Below are positions 27,821 to 36,509 of a stretch of 51,953 bases of DNA, in pieces. Within the stretch, counting starts at the first letter, position 1; each line of letters opens with the position of its first letter. Source of the DNA: Streptomyces huasconensis (GTDB lineage: Bacteria; Actinomycetota; Actinomycetes; Streptomycetales; Streptomycetaceae); NCBI GenBank assembly GCA_004010275.1, contig RBWT01000032.1:1-51953 (forward strand), read 5' to 3'. The position numbers were made by a program, and so were the translations under genes. The notes beneath the pieces are model-generated. The model did not search any database. It saw only the letters and a program-made list of their open reading frames with translations, and was not told where the DNA came from.

Positions 27821-29671
27821 GCGCCGATGGAGGCCACCGACTCGGCGGCGCTGTTGCGGGTACTGCCCCATCGCTTGGCCGAGGCCTCGTGGATGAACCA
27901 GATGTCGTCCTCGTCCAGGAGCCGGGAGACCACCTCGGGGTAGGCCTCCTCGAAGTACGTGTAGGGCGGCCGGTTGTCCTTCCGCGAGTGGTAGTCGAGC
28001 CGGTCCTGCCCGTGCGCCGCGGTGATGGCGGTCCCGGGATGGTAGGTGAGGATGTTCGGGCTGGCCATGATGAGCAGCCCGTCGTCGATGAGGCGGCCGA
28101 TCTCCTCGATCGTCTCCTCGATGGTCCCCCGGTCCTCGCCGTCGAGTCCGAAGAGGACGGAGCTGCGACGCGGATTCCGTGGGACTTGATGGTGTTCAGG
28201 GCTTCGCGCACCTTGCTGACCCAAGCCTCGGGGTTGCGCCGCAGGAGGTTCTTGCCGACGTTCCGCATGACCTGCTGGGCCATGCTCTCGATGCCGATGT
28301 AGATATAGGTGCAGCCGTTCTCCCTCATGAGGTCGAGGGCCGCGCCGACCTCGTCCGCCTTGGCGCGGTTGAGGACGACGTCCACGGTGAGTTGGGCGCC
28401 CCACTCGAACGACCGGATTTCCGGCTTGCGGTCCTGCAGGCGTGCCAGGTCGTGGCAGAAGTCGGTGATCGCCTTCCAGTTGCCGCCCCAGAAGACCGGA
28501 TCGTCGAAGAAGGCCGCCTCAGCCCCCCAGTCGACCAGCTGGCCGATGCGCTGTGCGACGTGCTCGGTCTCGGACACCGCGAAGCGCGTGGGCCGCTGCG
28601 ACACCTGGATGCTCTCGGAGCAGAAGGTGCATTTGAACGGGCAGGCGTCCAGCGTCATCATGTGCGCGGTCCGGCTGCCCAGGGGCGAACTTCCCGCGCG
28701 GGTGAAGATCCCGAACGGCCGCCGACGGAGAACGCTTCGTAGGGTGAGGGGAGTTGCGCCGCATTCACGCGCTCCCCCCGTACGGGGACGAGCACGGCTT
28801 CATCCGCCGTGAGACCGACGATACTGCCGACGCCCTTCGTCGTCCCGTCGTGGGCGGCGACGAGCGGGAGCGCGTCGAGGACCTCCTCGACGGGGGTGGG
28901 GCCGAAGCCGGGGGTGGCGACGAGTCCGACTGCGCGTAGCAGCAGGTCCAGAAGGAGGGCTCCGTCCCCCGCCACCACGAAGTCGACCACGGGCCGGGCG
29001 CGGCCGTCGCGGATGACTTCCACGGTGCTGCTCCAGGAGAGGTCAGCCGTGCGGGTGGCGTGCTGGTAGCGGACGGTCTCGTCGGCGTGCCTCCCCCCGA
29101 GGACCACCAAGCAGTGCGGCGCGTGTTCCTTGGCCAGTTCGGCCATCTCCAGCGCATAACGGTGGCCGGCCGACACCGAGCTGAGCAGCAGCACCTTGGG
29201 GCGCAGCGCCAAGAGTTCGGTGATGAAGGCCTGACGGGCCACGTCGTCCCAGATGCGCGGATCGAAGACGTGGCCGTCGGTGGTGGGGCTGTCCGCGATG
29301 AGCACGGAGCGAGGGCCGTCCTCGGCGCGGCGGTAGGCGGCGTCCGGGTAGCGCCCCCAGTCGGGGACGACGTCGTCCAGCGACGGCTGCGGGGCGAGCC
29401 CGCGTTCCAGGCGGGCGACGGAGCGTTGGACGGTGAGCGAGAGCGCCGAATAGAGGCACATGGGATCGCCGGGGTAGGCGACCTCTCCGCCGCGGCTGGT
29501 GGCGACGGGGACCAGAGCGGCCATGATCGGGAAGAGGTAGCGGTCCGTGCCGGAGGTGCCGCCGGCCCGCTCGAAGAGTTCACGCCGGCGGCTGAGACGG
29601 CCGGCCAGGACCGACGGGGCGGGTGGGGCCGGACATCGTTCTTCCAGGGGTGGACGAAGCGTCAATATCAC
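27817..29671 (-). CDS. Cobalamin-dependent radical SAM enzyme
   Basis: This encodes about 618 residues with frameshifts near 28700 and 28170. The N-terminal ~290 residues form a B12-binding Rossmann domain (VLLLSSVSAGHRYALEMAEL, CLVVLGGRHADE, VDFVVAGDGALLLDLLL) without the DxHxxG motif, as is usual for this class. The radical SAM cluster motif is CPFKCTFC (CxxxCxxC). It is followed by FFDDPVFWGGNWKAITDFC and YIYIGIESMAQQVMRNVGKN, typical SAM-barrel blocks. The GTG at 29671 is the best start, 24 nt after the ThyA-like stop. Family members methylate unactivated carbons or rearrange sugars (OxsB contracts a nucleoside ring). Beside a cytidylate-modifying enzyme it may act on the nucleoside sugar or base. 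Confidence 0.85.
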
Positions 29672-29694
29672 GGTAGGCCCTGCGCTTCCTGCGA

Positions 29695-30685
29695 TCAGAT
29701 CGCGGAGATCAGATCGGCCACGGCGGGGCCGGCCGCCCTGCTGGTCACCAGGGAGGTGGTGTCCCCGAGCTTGCGGTAGGCGTGGGTGGCCAGGCAGGCC
29801 CGGGCGACGTCCGCGTAGTCGGTGGCGGCCGGGGCCCCGGCGATCTTGTCCACAGTGGCGGTGTCCTGCGCCTGGGCGGCCCGACGCAGCCGGGATTCGA
29901 GGTCGACGAGTTCGCGCGCCTTCGCGGGCGCCGTCCGGGGTGGTGGGGAAGGCCGGCAGGGAGGCCGGGACCACCGGGTCGCCGACGATCTTCCGGGCGA
30001 GCGCGCTCTCGTTGTCGTAGAAGTGGAAGGTGCCGGACTGGTGGATGTACCGGCCCGCGGGTACCCCGAGCAGACCGGCGGCGTACTGCTGCATGCCCAT
30101 GAAGAGGAAGGCGTCGTAGGGCAGGACGGTCAGCGCCTGCTGGGCGCGCATCACAGTGAGCCAGATGAGGGCCCCGTCCCGCAGGAAGAGGTGGACGCCC
30201 ACGGCGCAGGGGTACTCCCGCGACTTGCGGAAGTTGTCCTGCGGCTCCAGGACCAGGGCGAAGGCCCGGCGGTGGGCGGGGTCGCGCTCGATGCGGCCGA
30301 CGACCTCCTCCAGCTGGTTGCCGTTGGCCGTGACCAGCCGGTGGCCGAAGGCTCCGCTGAGGGTGTGCTGGTCGTCCGAGTACTCGTGGGCGCCCCGGCG
30401 GTAGTACGCGGGTGTCTCCACGTCGTTGCGCCCGTCGAGCGACCAGGCGAGGAGTCCGAAGCAGTACGCGAGGTTCACCGGCAGGTGCGGGGTGACCGCG
30501 AGACAGGAGGTGGGGTCCTCGACCGTGCTGCGGTGGGCGATCAGCTCGCGGTAGGGACGGTCGTTGCGGCCGAAGTCCGAGGCCTTCGACAGCGGGTCGC
30601 GGACGGAGGGGACGTCGTTCCCCTCATCCAGGACCGCCTGGAGACCGGACGTATACGAATTGGCAAATGAATGGAAAACATCCAT
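29695..30685 (-). CDS. ThyA-fold cytidylate C5-hydroxymethylase-like protein
   Basis: This encodes about 330 residues. The thymidylate synthase fold is shown by GAFGHRL, the catalytic-Cys block SREYPCAVGVHLFLRDG, MRAQQALTVLPYDAFLFMGM and the nucleotide-binding FHFYDNE (His and Tyr conserved). At the position of ThyA Asn177 (LGLPFN) this protein has Asp (TVLPYD). In T4 dCMP hydroxymethylase, and in CMP hydroxymethylases as I recall them, Asp here selects cytosine over uracil. I therefore infer hydroxymethylation of CMP or dCMP at C5, as in mildiomycin and bacimethrin biosynthesis, rather than dTMP synthesis. A frameshift near 29940 precedes the C-terminal helix region, which ends VADLISAI. It is the first gene of the minus-strand operon. 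Confidence 0.78.
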
Positions 30686-30977
30686 GTCGCGTTCCCTCTA
30701 ATTGTGAGAGCTGCGCGAGGGCAGCGCGCGAAAGCTCGCCTCGCGCAATTCGGGCAAAGCATCGTGGTCTCTTGATCACCTGTCCGATCGATCCCACACC
30801 AGCCGTTCATCGTTGTCAACCAACCTTGGTGGGTGGCACTTTGGGACCGCAGCGACCTTGGCGGCATCGCAATCCGCAGATTCGTTTACGCCATTGACAT
30901 CCACAGGAGAGGCCCTGCTAGTGTGCGCGCTTGAATTTCCCGTAGCCATCTCACTGTCGGGAGAATGAGGTCAAACA
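30686..30977. promoter_or_regulatory. Divergent promoter region, nucleoside-type operon / ECF operon
   Basis: This 292-bp region separates the ThyA-like gene (minus) from the ECF transporter (plus). A TTGACA at 30814-30819 on the minus strand could be a -35 for the biosynthetic operon, but no clear -10 follows. A GC-rich hairpin-prone stretch (about 30708-30755) lies in the minus-strand leader. The plus-strand promoter is listed separately. I see no riboswitch. Confidence 0.45.
30894..30924 (+). promoter_or_regulatory. Promoter of the ECF transporter operon
   Basis: A consensus -35 TTGACA (30894-30899) is followed after 19 bp by TAGTGT (30919-30924). The expected transcript starts about 45 bp before the ATG at 30978, too close for a leader riboswitch. 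Confidence 0.5.
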
Positions 30978-31787
30978 ATGGCTGGTTTCAGCCGTTCCAT
31001 GCCGTCCTGGCTGGATGAGCGATGGCGTATCGGGTGGGGCACCGGCGTGGTGCTCGTGACCTACGCGGGGCTCATCGCCGTCCGCCCCGCCTCGGAGCAC
31101 GGTGTGGGTGGTCCGATCGCGCTGCTGGCGCTGGTGGGTTACACGCTCGGCGCCCTGCTGATCGTCTCCGGCGCCGTGGCCCGCCTGCCCGCCACCACCG
31201 TGGCCCTGCTGCCTGTGGCCATCACGGTGAACATCGTCATGGGTAAGATCGTTTACTTCAGCGGCCTCCCCCTGCAACTCGACTCCATCGGGACCGTGCT
31301 GGTGGGAGTGGTCGCGGGACCTGCCGCCGGTGCCGCGACCGGGGCCCTCGCCAGCGTCATCGTGGGCATGACGATCACCCCCGGCGCCCTGCCGTACGCC
31401 GTGACGGCGGCCATGATCGGCTTCACCGCCGGCATGCTGGCACGTGCGGGGCTGTTCCGACGGCTGCCCACCGCGGTGCTCGCCGGTGGCTTGATCGGTG
31501 TGGTCGCGGGCGTCATCTCCGCCCCCATCACCGCCTTCGTCTTCGGCAACGCGAGCGGATCGGTGGGCCAGTCCGCGCTGATCGCGACCTTCCAGGCGTT
31601 CGGCAACGGGATGCTGAAGGCCGCCACGCTGCAAGGACTTGTGGCGGACCCCCTCGACAAGGCGCTGACGGTGGTACTCGCGATGGCCATCCTCAAGGGG
31701 CTGCCACCGGGCTTCCTGCACCGCTTCCCCTTCGTCCGCGACCGGCATGTCCTGGCACCGCGGCCCGACCTGGTGAGGGCGGGGTGA
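30978..31787 (+). CDS. ECF transporter substrate-binding (S) component
   Basis: This 269-residue membrane protein starts at ATG 30978, with GAATGAGG upstream. About six hydrophobic helices are visible, for example GPIALLALVGYTLGALLIV, AAMIGFTAGMLARAG and LAGGLIGVVAGVISAPITAF. The LPLQLDSIGTVLVGVVAGPA segment, an Asp-Ser-Ile-Gly preceding a helix, is typical of S components that face EcfT. The next three genes are EcfT and two EcfA proteins, so the operon is a dedicated (group I) ECF importer. Family members take up vitamins, nucleobases or precursors. The substrate cannot be read, but location beside a pyrimidine-modifying pathway makes a pyrimidine or thiamine-related compound an attractive guess. 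Confidence 0.75.
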   Translation: MAGFSRSMPSWLDERWRIGWGTGVVLVTYAGLIAVRPASEHGVGGPIALLALVGYTLGALLIVSGAVARLPATTVALLPVAITVNIVMGKIVYFSGLPLQLDSIGTVLVGVVAGPAAGAATGALASVIVGMTITPGALPYAVTAAMIGFTAGMLARAGLFRRLPTAVLAGGLIGVVAGVISAPITAFVFGNASGSVGQSALIATFQAFGNGMLKAATLQGLVADPLDKALTVVLAMAILKGLPPGFLHRFPFVRDRHVLAPRPDLVRAG

Positions 31788-32569
31788 GCACCGTGCAGAA
31801 CAGCCCTCACGCAACAGGTAATTCATTTGTCCACCGGCTCAGTCCTCTGACCAAACTGACCTTCGCCGTCACCGTGACCGTCTGCGCTTTCGCCGTGGTG
31901 GATTACCGGTGGCCCCTGCTGCTGTTCTGCGCCCTCCTCCTTCCGGCCGCGATCGGCGCAAAGGTGGTACGCCGTTTCCTGCTCATGCTCGCCACGTTCT
32001 GGGTTCCAGTGGCCGCAATCCTATTCGTAATCCAAGGTTTCTTCTTTCCCGAAGCGCATGACGTAATTGCTCGATTCGGCCCGCTGGAACTCAAGAGCGA
32101 GGGGGTCGCCTACGCCCTCCTGACGGCGCTGCACATTCTGGTGCTGATGGGCGGGTTCTTCCTGCTGCTCCTCACCACGCACGCCGCGACCCTCATGAGC
32201 GCACTGAGCGAGCGCAATGTGTCGCCGAGTCTCATCTACATCGTGTCGGCGGCACTGCAGATCGTGCCGACACTCAGCCGACGCGCCACGCGCATCCTCC
32301 ACGCCCAGCAGGCACGCGGCCAAGTGATCCACGGCCTGCGCGGCCGGGCGCGTGCCCTGGTGCCCCTGGTGGGTCCGCTGATCCTCGGCGCCTTCACCGA
32401 CGTGGGGGAGCGCGCCGCCGCCATGGAGACCCGGGGCTTCGGTGCCACCCGGCGCCCTACGAGCCTCATCACGGTTCCTGACAGCGCGGTGCAGCGGAGC
32501 GCGCGCGTCGCAATGATGCTTTGTGCCGTGGCCGCGGTCACCGTGAACGTGTGGGGAGTAATGCGTTGA
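31784..32569 (+). CDS. ecfT: ECF transporter transmembrane component
   Basis: This 261-residue membrane protein has a GTG start overlapping the S-component stop. It opens FVHRLSPLTKLTFAVTVTVC, the standard EcfT/CbiQ beginning. The coupling helices carry the Ala-Arg-Gly signatures: LHAQQARGQVIHGLRGRARA (ARG) and AAAMETRGFGATRRPTSL (the TRGF/ARGF motif). About five hydrophobic segments are present. It forms the scaffold that couples the two ATPases to the S component. It overlaps the next gene by TTGA. The frame is intact. Confidence 0.9.
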   Translation: MSTVQNSPHATGNSFVHRLSPLTKLTFAVTVTVCAFAVVDYRWPLLLFCALLLPAAIGAKVVRRFLLMLATFWVPVAAILFVIQGFFFPEAHDVIARFGPLELKSEGVAYALLTALHILVLMGGFFLLLLTTHAATLMSALSERNVSPSLIYIVSAALQIVPTLSRRATRILHAQQARGQVIHGLRGRARALVPLVGPLILGAFTDVGERAAAMETRGFGATRRPTSLITVPDSAVQRSARVAMMLCAVAAVTVNVWGVMR

Positions 32570-33435
32570 TCGAAGTAAAAGGTTTCTCCTTCACCTATCC
32601 GACCGGCTCCCGGCCGGCCCTCCACGACATCGGATTCGAAGTCGGGCCGCACGAACTCTGCGCCGTGGTCGGCGGAAGCGGAGCGGGCAAGAGCACCTTG
32701 GCCGGCGTGGTGAGCGGCACCATTCCCCATCTCACCGGGGGCTCGGCGGAAGGGCTGGTCCGGGTCAACGGCCGGGATCTTGCCGATATCGCACTGTCCG
32801 GGCTGGTGGGCGAGGTCGGGCTGGTCATGCAGAATCCGTTCAACCAGATATCCGGCGCCCGCTTCTCCGTACGCGAGGAGATCGCCTTCGGTCTGGAGAA
32901 CATGGGTGTGCCCCGGGACGAGATGGCGGCCCGGGTCGACACCGTCCTGCACGACCTCGGGCTCACCAAGGTGCGCGACCGGTCGCCGTACGAGCTCTCG
33001 GGCGGGCAGCAGCAGCTGCTGGCCATCGGGTCCGTCCTGGTCATGCGTCCGACCGTCATGGTCCTCGACGAACCGACCTCGCAACTGGACGCGGCCGGAA
33101 GCGCTCTGGTCTTCGAAGCGCTCGGCACCCTCAGGGAGCAGGGCGTCACCACCCTGCTGATCGAACACCGGATGGAGCGCCTGGCCCGCGCCGCCGACCA
33201 CGTCCTCGTCCTCGACGGGGGCATGATCGTGGCGCAGGGTTCACCCGGCGAGGTGCTGGCGGACGAGCGGTTGGAGGAATGGGGGGTCGCCCCACTGCGC
33301 TACACCGTGGCCGCACGCCGTGCCGCGGCCCGGGGGCTCTGGCCGGACGCCAGGCCGCTGCCGGTCACGCTCGACGCCGCCGCAGAGGGATTCGGCGCGA
33401 CGGTGGCCCATCTCGCCCGAGGAGACCGGCGATGA
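32566..33435 (+). CDS. ecfA: ECF transporter ATPase 1
   Basis: This 289-residue ABC ATPase starts at TTG 32566, which overlaps the EcfT stop and gives LIEVKGFSFTYPTGSRPAL, the usual N-terminus. Walker A is GGSGAGKSTLAG, the Q-loop LVMQNPFNQISGARFSV, the signature LSGGQQQLLAIG and Walker B VMVLDEPTSQLD, with the switch His in LLIEHRMERLA. The C-terminal ~60 residues extend beyond the core domain, as in EcfA proteins. It overlaps the second ATPase by ATGA and would form a heterodimer with it. Confidence 0.92.
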   Translation: MIEVKGFSFTYPTGSRPALHDIGFEVGPHELCAVVGGSGAGKSTLAGVVSGTIPHLTGGSAEGLVRVNGRDLADIALSGLVGEVGLVMQNPFNQISGARFSVREEIAFGLENMGVPRDEMAARVDTVLHDLGLTKVRDRSPYELSGGQQQLLAIGSVLVMRPTVMVLDEPTSQLDAAGSALVFEALGTLREQGVTTLLIEHRMERLARAADHVLVLDGGMIVAQGSPGEVLADERLEEWGVAPLRYTVAARRAAARGLWPDARPLPVTLDAAAEGFGATVAHLARGDRR

Positions 33436-34263
33436 TCATACGGATCGATTCCCTGACGTTCCGCTACCCCAACGGGACCACGGCGCTGGACGAAGTGTCC
33501 TTCTCCGTCGCGGCCGGTGAACGGGTGGCGATCGTCGGCCCCAACGGTGCGGGCAAGAGCACCCTCGCCCGTCACCTCGTCGGCATCGAACGCGCGGCGT
33601 CCGGAACCATCGAAATCGCCGGGCGGCGGACCGACGGGCTCGGCATCGCCGAACTCGCCCGCACCGTGGGGTTCGTGTTCCAGAACCCGGACGACCAGCT
33701 CCACGCGGCAAGCGTCACCAAGGAGGTGGAGTTCGGCCCGCGCAACCTCCGCTTCCCTCCCGTGCGCCGTAAGGAACTGGTCGAGTCCGCCCTGCGGAGG
33801 ACGGGGCTGGCGCGGTCGCGCGATGCCCACCCCCACCACCTGTCGCTCGGCGAACGCAAACGGGTCGCTCTGGCCTCGGTCCTGGCCATGGACACCCCGT
33901 CTCGTCCTGGACGAGCCGACGACCGGGCAGGACCACGCCTCGGTGGTTCTGCTGGGGAAGCTGGTCGACGACCTCGGCGCCGACGGCCGGACCGTCCTCG
34001 CCATCACTCACGACATGGACTTCTGCGCCGAGCACTTCGACCGTGTGATCGTTCTGGAGGACGGCGGGATCTCCTGGGACGGCCCGGTCGACCGCTGGCT
34101 GGCACAGGCCGCGGACACGGCCGGCCAGGCATACGAACTGCCCCAGATGACCCGGCTCGGCCGCCGCCTGGGGTGGGAGGGATCGGTGTCGACCGTGACG
34201 GGCTTCCTGGAACACCTCGCCCCCGGGACCGGCCCCGCACCGCTTGTGTCCACCGCTCCCTGA
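33432..34263 (+). CDS. ecfA: ECF transporter ATPase 2
   Basis: About 277 residues are encoded after one frameshift near 33895 (between LASVLAMDTP and RLVLDEPTTGQD). Walker A is GPNGAGKSTLARHL, the Q-loop FVFQNPDDQLHAASVTKEV and the signature LSLGERKRVALAS. The latter is LSxGE/QKxR rather than LSGGQ, normal for one subunit of an EcfA pair. Walker B is LVLDEPTTGQD, and the His switch is in LAITHDMDF. It is the last gene of the importer operon, followed by a hairpin at 34267. Confidence 0.9.
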
Positions 34264-34266
34264 CAC

Positions 34267-34301
34267 GACGCGCCCCGGGCCGTCCTTGGACTGGGCGCGT
34301 C
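34267..34301 (+). terminator. Terminator after the ECF operon
   Basis: GACGCGCCC (34267-34275) and GGGCGCGTC (34293-34301) form a 9-bp stem 3 bp after the last ecfA stop. Confidence 0.6.
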
Positions 34302-34372
34302 ACTGTCGTCCTCTCCCGAAGCGCGGCGGCGGTGACGTGCCGAGGACGACACTTCGTGGGAGCCGGGTCGCG

Positions 34373-34514
34373 CGGACCCCCAGTTGAGGGGGTTCACCGC
34401 GAAGTAACCTTGCTCCACTGCGGTATTGAGGACTTCGTTGCACACAGCCCGCTTGCGCCGCGCCGTCTTGGCCGCAGCTGCTTGGCCCGTGACTGGTCCG
34501 GAAGAGCTGCGCAC
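34373..34514 (-). pseudogene. Fragment of a tyrosine recombinase (integrase) core-binding domain
   Basis: The minus-strand frame reads AAAAKTARRKRAVCNEVLNT followed by AVEQGYFAVNPL. This matches the helix pair in the SAM-like core-binding domain of actinobacterial phage-type integrases (typically ARKRAVFYNALEYAVE followed by NP). There is no catalytic domain. The sequence upstream and downstream in this frame is not recognisable, so this is a decayed remnant of about 47 residues in the 354-bp gap between the ECF operon and endoH. It marks a past integration event near the right border of the nucleoside-type cluster. Confidence 0.5.
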
Positions 34515-34617
34515 CGCGCCTTCGATATCGTTGTCAAAGGCGCGGCGTGCGCGGAGTTCCCCTTAAGGGGTGCGGTGAGCCCCGAAGGGAGCCCGGCGCG
34601 CTGTGCGCGCGGTCGCC

Positions 34618-35550
34618 CTACGGCGTGTAGGTGGCGTCACTGCCGTACAGCTCTCTGGTGAACGCGGAGACATCGGCACCACGGTCGGTGCCGTCGAGGT
34701 TGTACGTCAGATACACGCCGTACCCCTCGCGGACGGTGCGGCGGGCGAGGTCGGCGGCCGTGTTCTGCGCGGTCCGGCCGATCTCGACGGCCGCCGGTGA
34801 CAGCTTCGACTTGGGCAGCGCGATGCGGGGGACCTGCCAGGTGCCGTAGTACGGGTTCCAGGCGTAGTCGAACTTGGTGGAGATGTCGACGCCGCCGTAG
34901 GAGAGGCGCGACGCGGCCGGACCGATGTTGTAGAGACTGATGATCTTGTCCGGCATGTTCGCGCGCAGCGCCGTCACCAGGTGCACGAAAGAGCTGCTGT
35001 TGGGCTGCCCGGTGCCGTTCTTGCCGTACTCGGCGTACTCGTCGTCGAAGTCGATGCCGTCGAGCGCGTACTTGGTCACGGTGCCGGACAGTTGTCTCGC
35101 GAACGCCGATGCCGCCTGCTTGGACGGGAAGTTGGCGAAGCCCGCGCCCTGGTGGTTCCCGAGTACGGAGAGGACGACCTTGATGCCCTTCGCCTGCAAC
35201 GGCCGTATCTGCGTGGCGGCGTTGTCGAGGACGCGCTGCACGTTCTCGTTGAAGTGCAGATACGCCGTCTTGGTGTCCGTGTTGTAGTTGATGTTCGCCG
35301 CGAAGATCACGGCCACGTCGAAGACGTTGCCGCCGCCGTTGGCGAGGGTGTACTTCCCCACGTTGAGCATGCTGTGGTCGTTCACCTCGACGTACGCCAC
35401 CGAGGTCGGCCCCTGCTTCTTCGAGGGAGCGGGCGCCGGAGCGGGGGCCGCTGCCGCGCCGGCCGGGGCGGCTGCGCCGAAGGCAAGGGCCGCGACGGTC
35501 GAGAGCGCGAGCGCGGCGTCCGCCACCCTTCTCCGTACCAGAGTGAACAT
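34618..35550 (-). CDS. endoH: Secreted endo-beta-N-acetylglucosaminidase H-like glycosidase
   Basis: This 310-residue GH18 enzyme cleaves the chitobiose core of high-mannose N-glycans. It is nearly collinear with Streptomyces plicatus EndoH as I remember it, including KQGPTSVAYVEVN, LSVLGNHQGAGFANFPS and YAWNPYYGTWQVP. The catalytic DGIDFDDEYAEYG contains the DxxDxDxE pattern with the acid Glu. The N-terminus has a Sec signal peptide: basic MFTLVRRRVADA, hydrophobic ALALSTVAALAFGAAA, then an Ala/Pro-rich stretch before the mature domain. The ATG at 35550 gives the expected EndoH length. The gene is a single unit, intact, and not obviously linked to either neighbour. Confidence 0.95.
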   Translation of the reverse strand: MFTLVRRRVADAALALSTVAALAFGAAAPAGAAAAPAPAPAPSKKQGPTSVAYVEVNDHSMLNVGKYTLANGGGNVFDVAVIFAANINYNTDTKTAYLHFNENVQRVLDNAATQIRPLQAKGIKVVLSVLGNHQGAGFANFPSKQAASAFARQLSGTVTKYALDGIDFDDEYAEYGKNGTGQPNSSSFVHLVTALRANMPDKIISLYNIGPAASRLSYGGVDISTKFDYAWNPYYGTWQVPRIALPKSKLSPAAVEIGRTAQNTAADLARRTVREGYGVYLTYNLDGTDRGADVSAFTRELYGSDATYTP

Positions 35551-35714
35551 CGTTGTCTGTTCTCCCGTCGTATGGGTCGGCGCCCGACCTGTTCGAAAGC
35601 GCCGAGTGAGCCCTGCGAGTTTTCCACTGCTGCGACCGAACCCCCAGGGTCGTGCGCGAACTTCTCGGAACTCCGCCCGCGAGAGGTCGGCAGTCCGCTG
35701 TCCGCTGTCCGCGG

Positions 35715-36509
35715 TCACCCGCGTACGGTTTCGGCGTCCGCGTCCGTGACGATCCGGCAGTGGGAGCGAGTCCGCACCCGGAAGGCGAGCAGGGCCAGCG
35801 CGCCGGTCGAGGCGGCCCAGGCGAGCGGGAGAAGACCGTGAGACCAGGAGGTGACGGACGTGAACGCCGCCGCCAGCGCGAACTGGCACGCGCCGTACAG
35901 CGGTAGCGCGCTCGACCCGGCCACGTCGGCGACGTTGAGGACCGGGTTCTGCAGTCCGGTGTCGACCAGACTGAGCATGATGACGAGGAAGAAGCCCTCC
36001 AGCTCGCCCCGGACCGACGAGCCGAGCAGGAGGCCGATGCCGCCGTACACGAGACCGGCGCCGAGGACGGCCAGGGCCAAGGGCCCCGACTGCTCCACCG
36101 GCAGTGAGCTCCCGAGCACGGCAGTGGTGTACACGGCGATGAGAGTGGCGACGACGGCGACGGCGGTGACCTTCGCCAGCAGCATCGGGAACCGCGGATA
36201 GCCGGCCAGGACGAGCCGCCGGTCCATCTCCCGGGCCTTGAAGGTCTCCATGAACGACGAGAAACCTGTGACCAGGGTGACCGCGGCCAGGGCGTTGACC
36301 ACCTGGCCGACGTCATTCGCCGGGGCGCGGACCTCGGCGCCCACGGAGCCCAGCGAGAAGCGCACGGCTCGCTCCGACGCGCACAGGCGCGCCACGACGA
36401 TCCAGGCGGGGACGAACGCGACCGCCAAGAGCACCGCCATGCGGCTGCGGAGGTGGCCGAGAAGAGTGCAGCGCAGCATCTGCGTGAACGCGTCCCGGTG
36501 AAAGGTCAT
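35715..36509 (-). CDS. ABC transporter permease of the terpenoid operon
   Basis: This 264-residue protein has about six hydrophobic segments (MAVLLAVAFVPAWIVVA, VVNALAAVTLVTGFSSF, VATLIAVYTTAVLGSSL, LALAVLGAGLVYGGIGLLLG). The layout resembles ABC-2 type permeases. The ATG overlaps the stop of the ATPase gene, so the two form one transporter. The operon order (cyclase, polyprenyl synthase, UbiA, ATPase, permease) suggests the transporter moves the terpenoid product or protects the membrane from it. No frameshift was noticed. Confidence 0.82.
   Translation of the reverse strand: MTFHRDAFTQMLRCTLLGHLRSRMAVLLAVAFVPAWIVVARLCASERAVRFSLGSVGAEVRAPANDVGQVVNALAAVTLVTGFSSFMETFKAREMDRRLVLAGYPRFPMLLAKVTAVAVVATLIAVYTTAVLGSSLPVEQSGPLALAVLGAGLVYGGIGLLLGSSVRGELEGFFLVIMLSLVDTGLQNPVLNVADVAGSSALPLYGACQFALAAAFTSVTSWSHGLLPLAWAASTGALALLAFRVRTRSHCRIVTDADAETVRG

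Noticed and set aside
29695..30685. Ordinary thymidylate synthase for dTMP
   Set aside because: The uracil-reading Asn is replaced by Asp and the gene sits in a tailoring operon.
30930..30977. Riboswitch upstream of the ECF importer
   Set aside because: The likely transcript leader is only about 45 nt and shows no conserved TPP, cobalamin or other riboswitch core.
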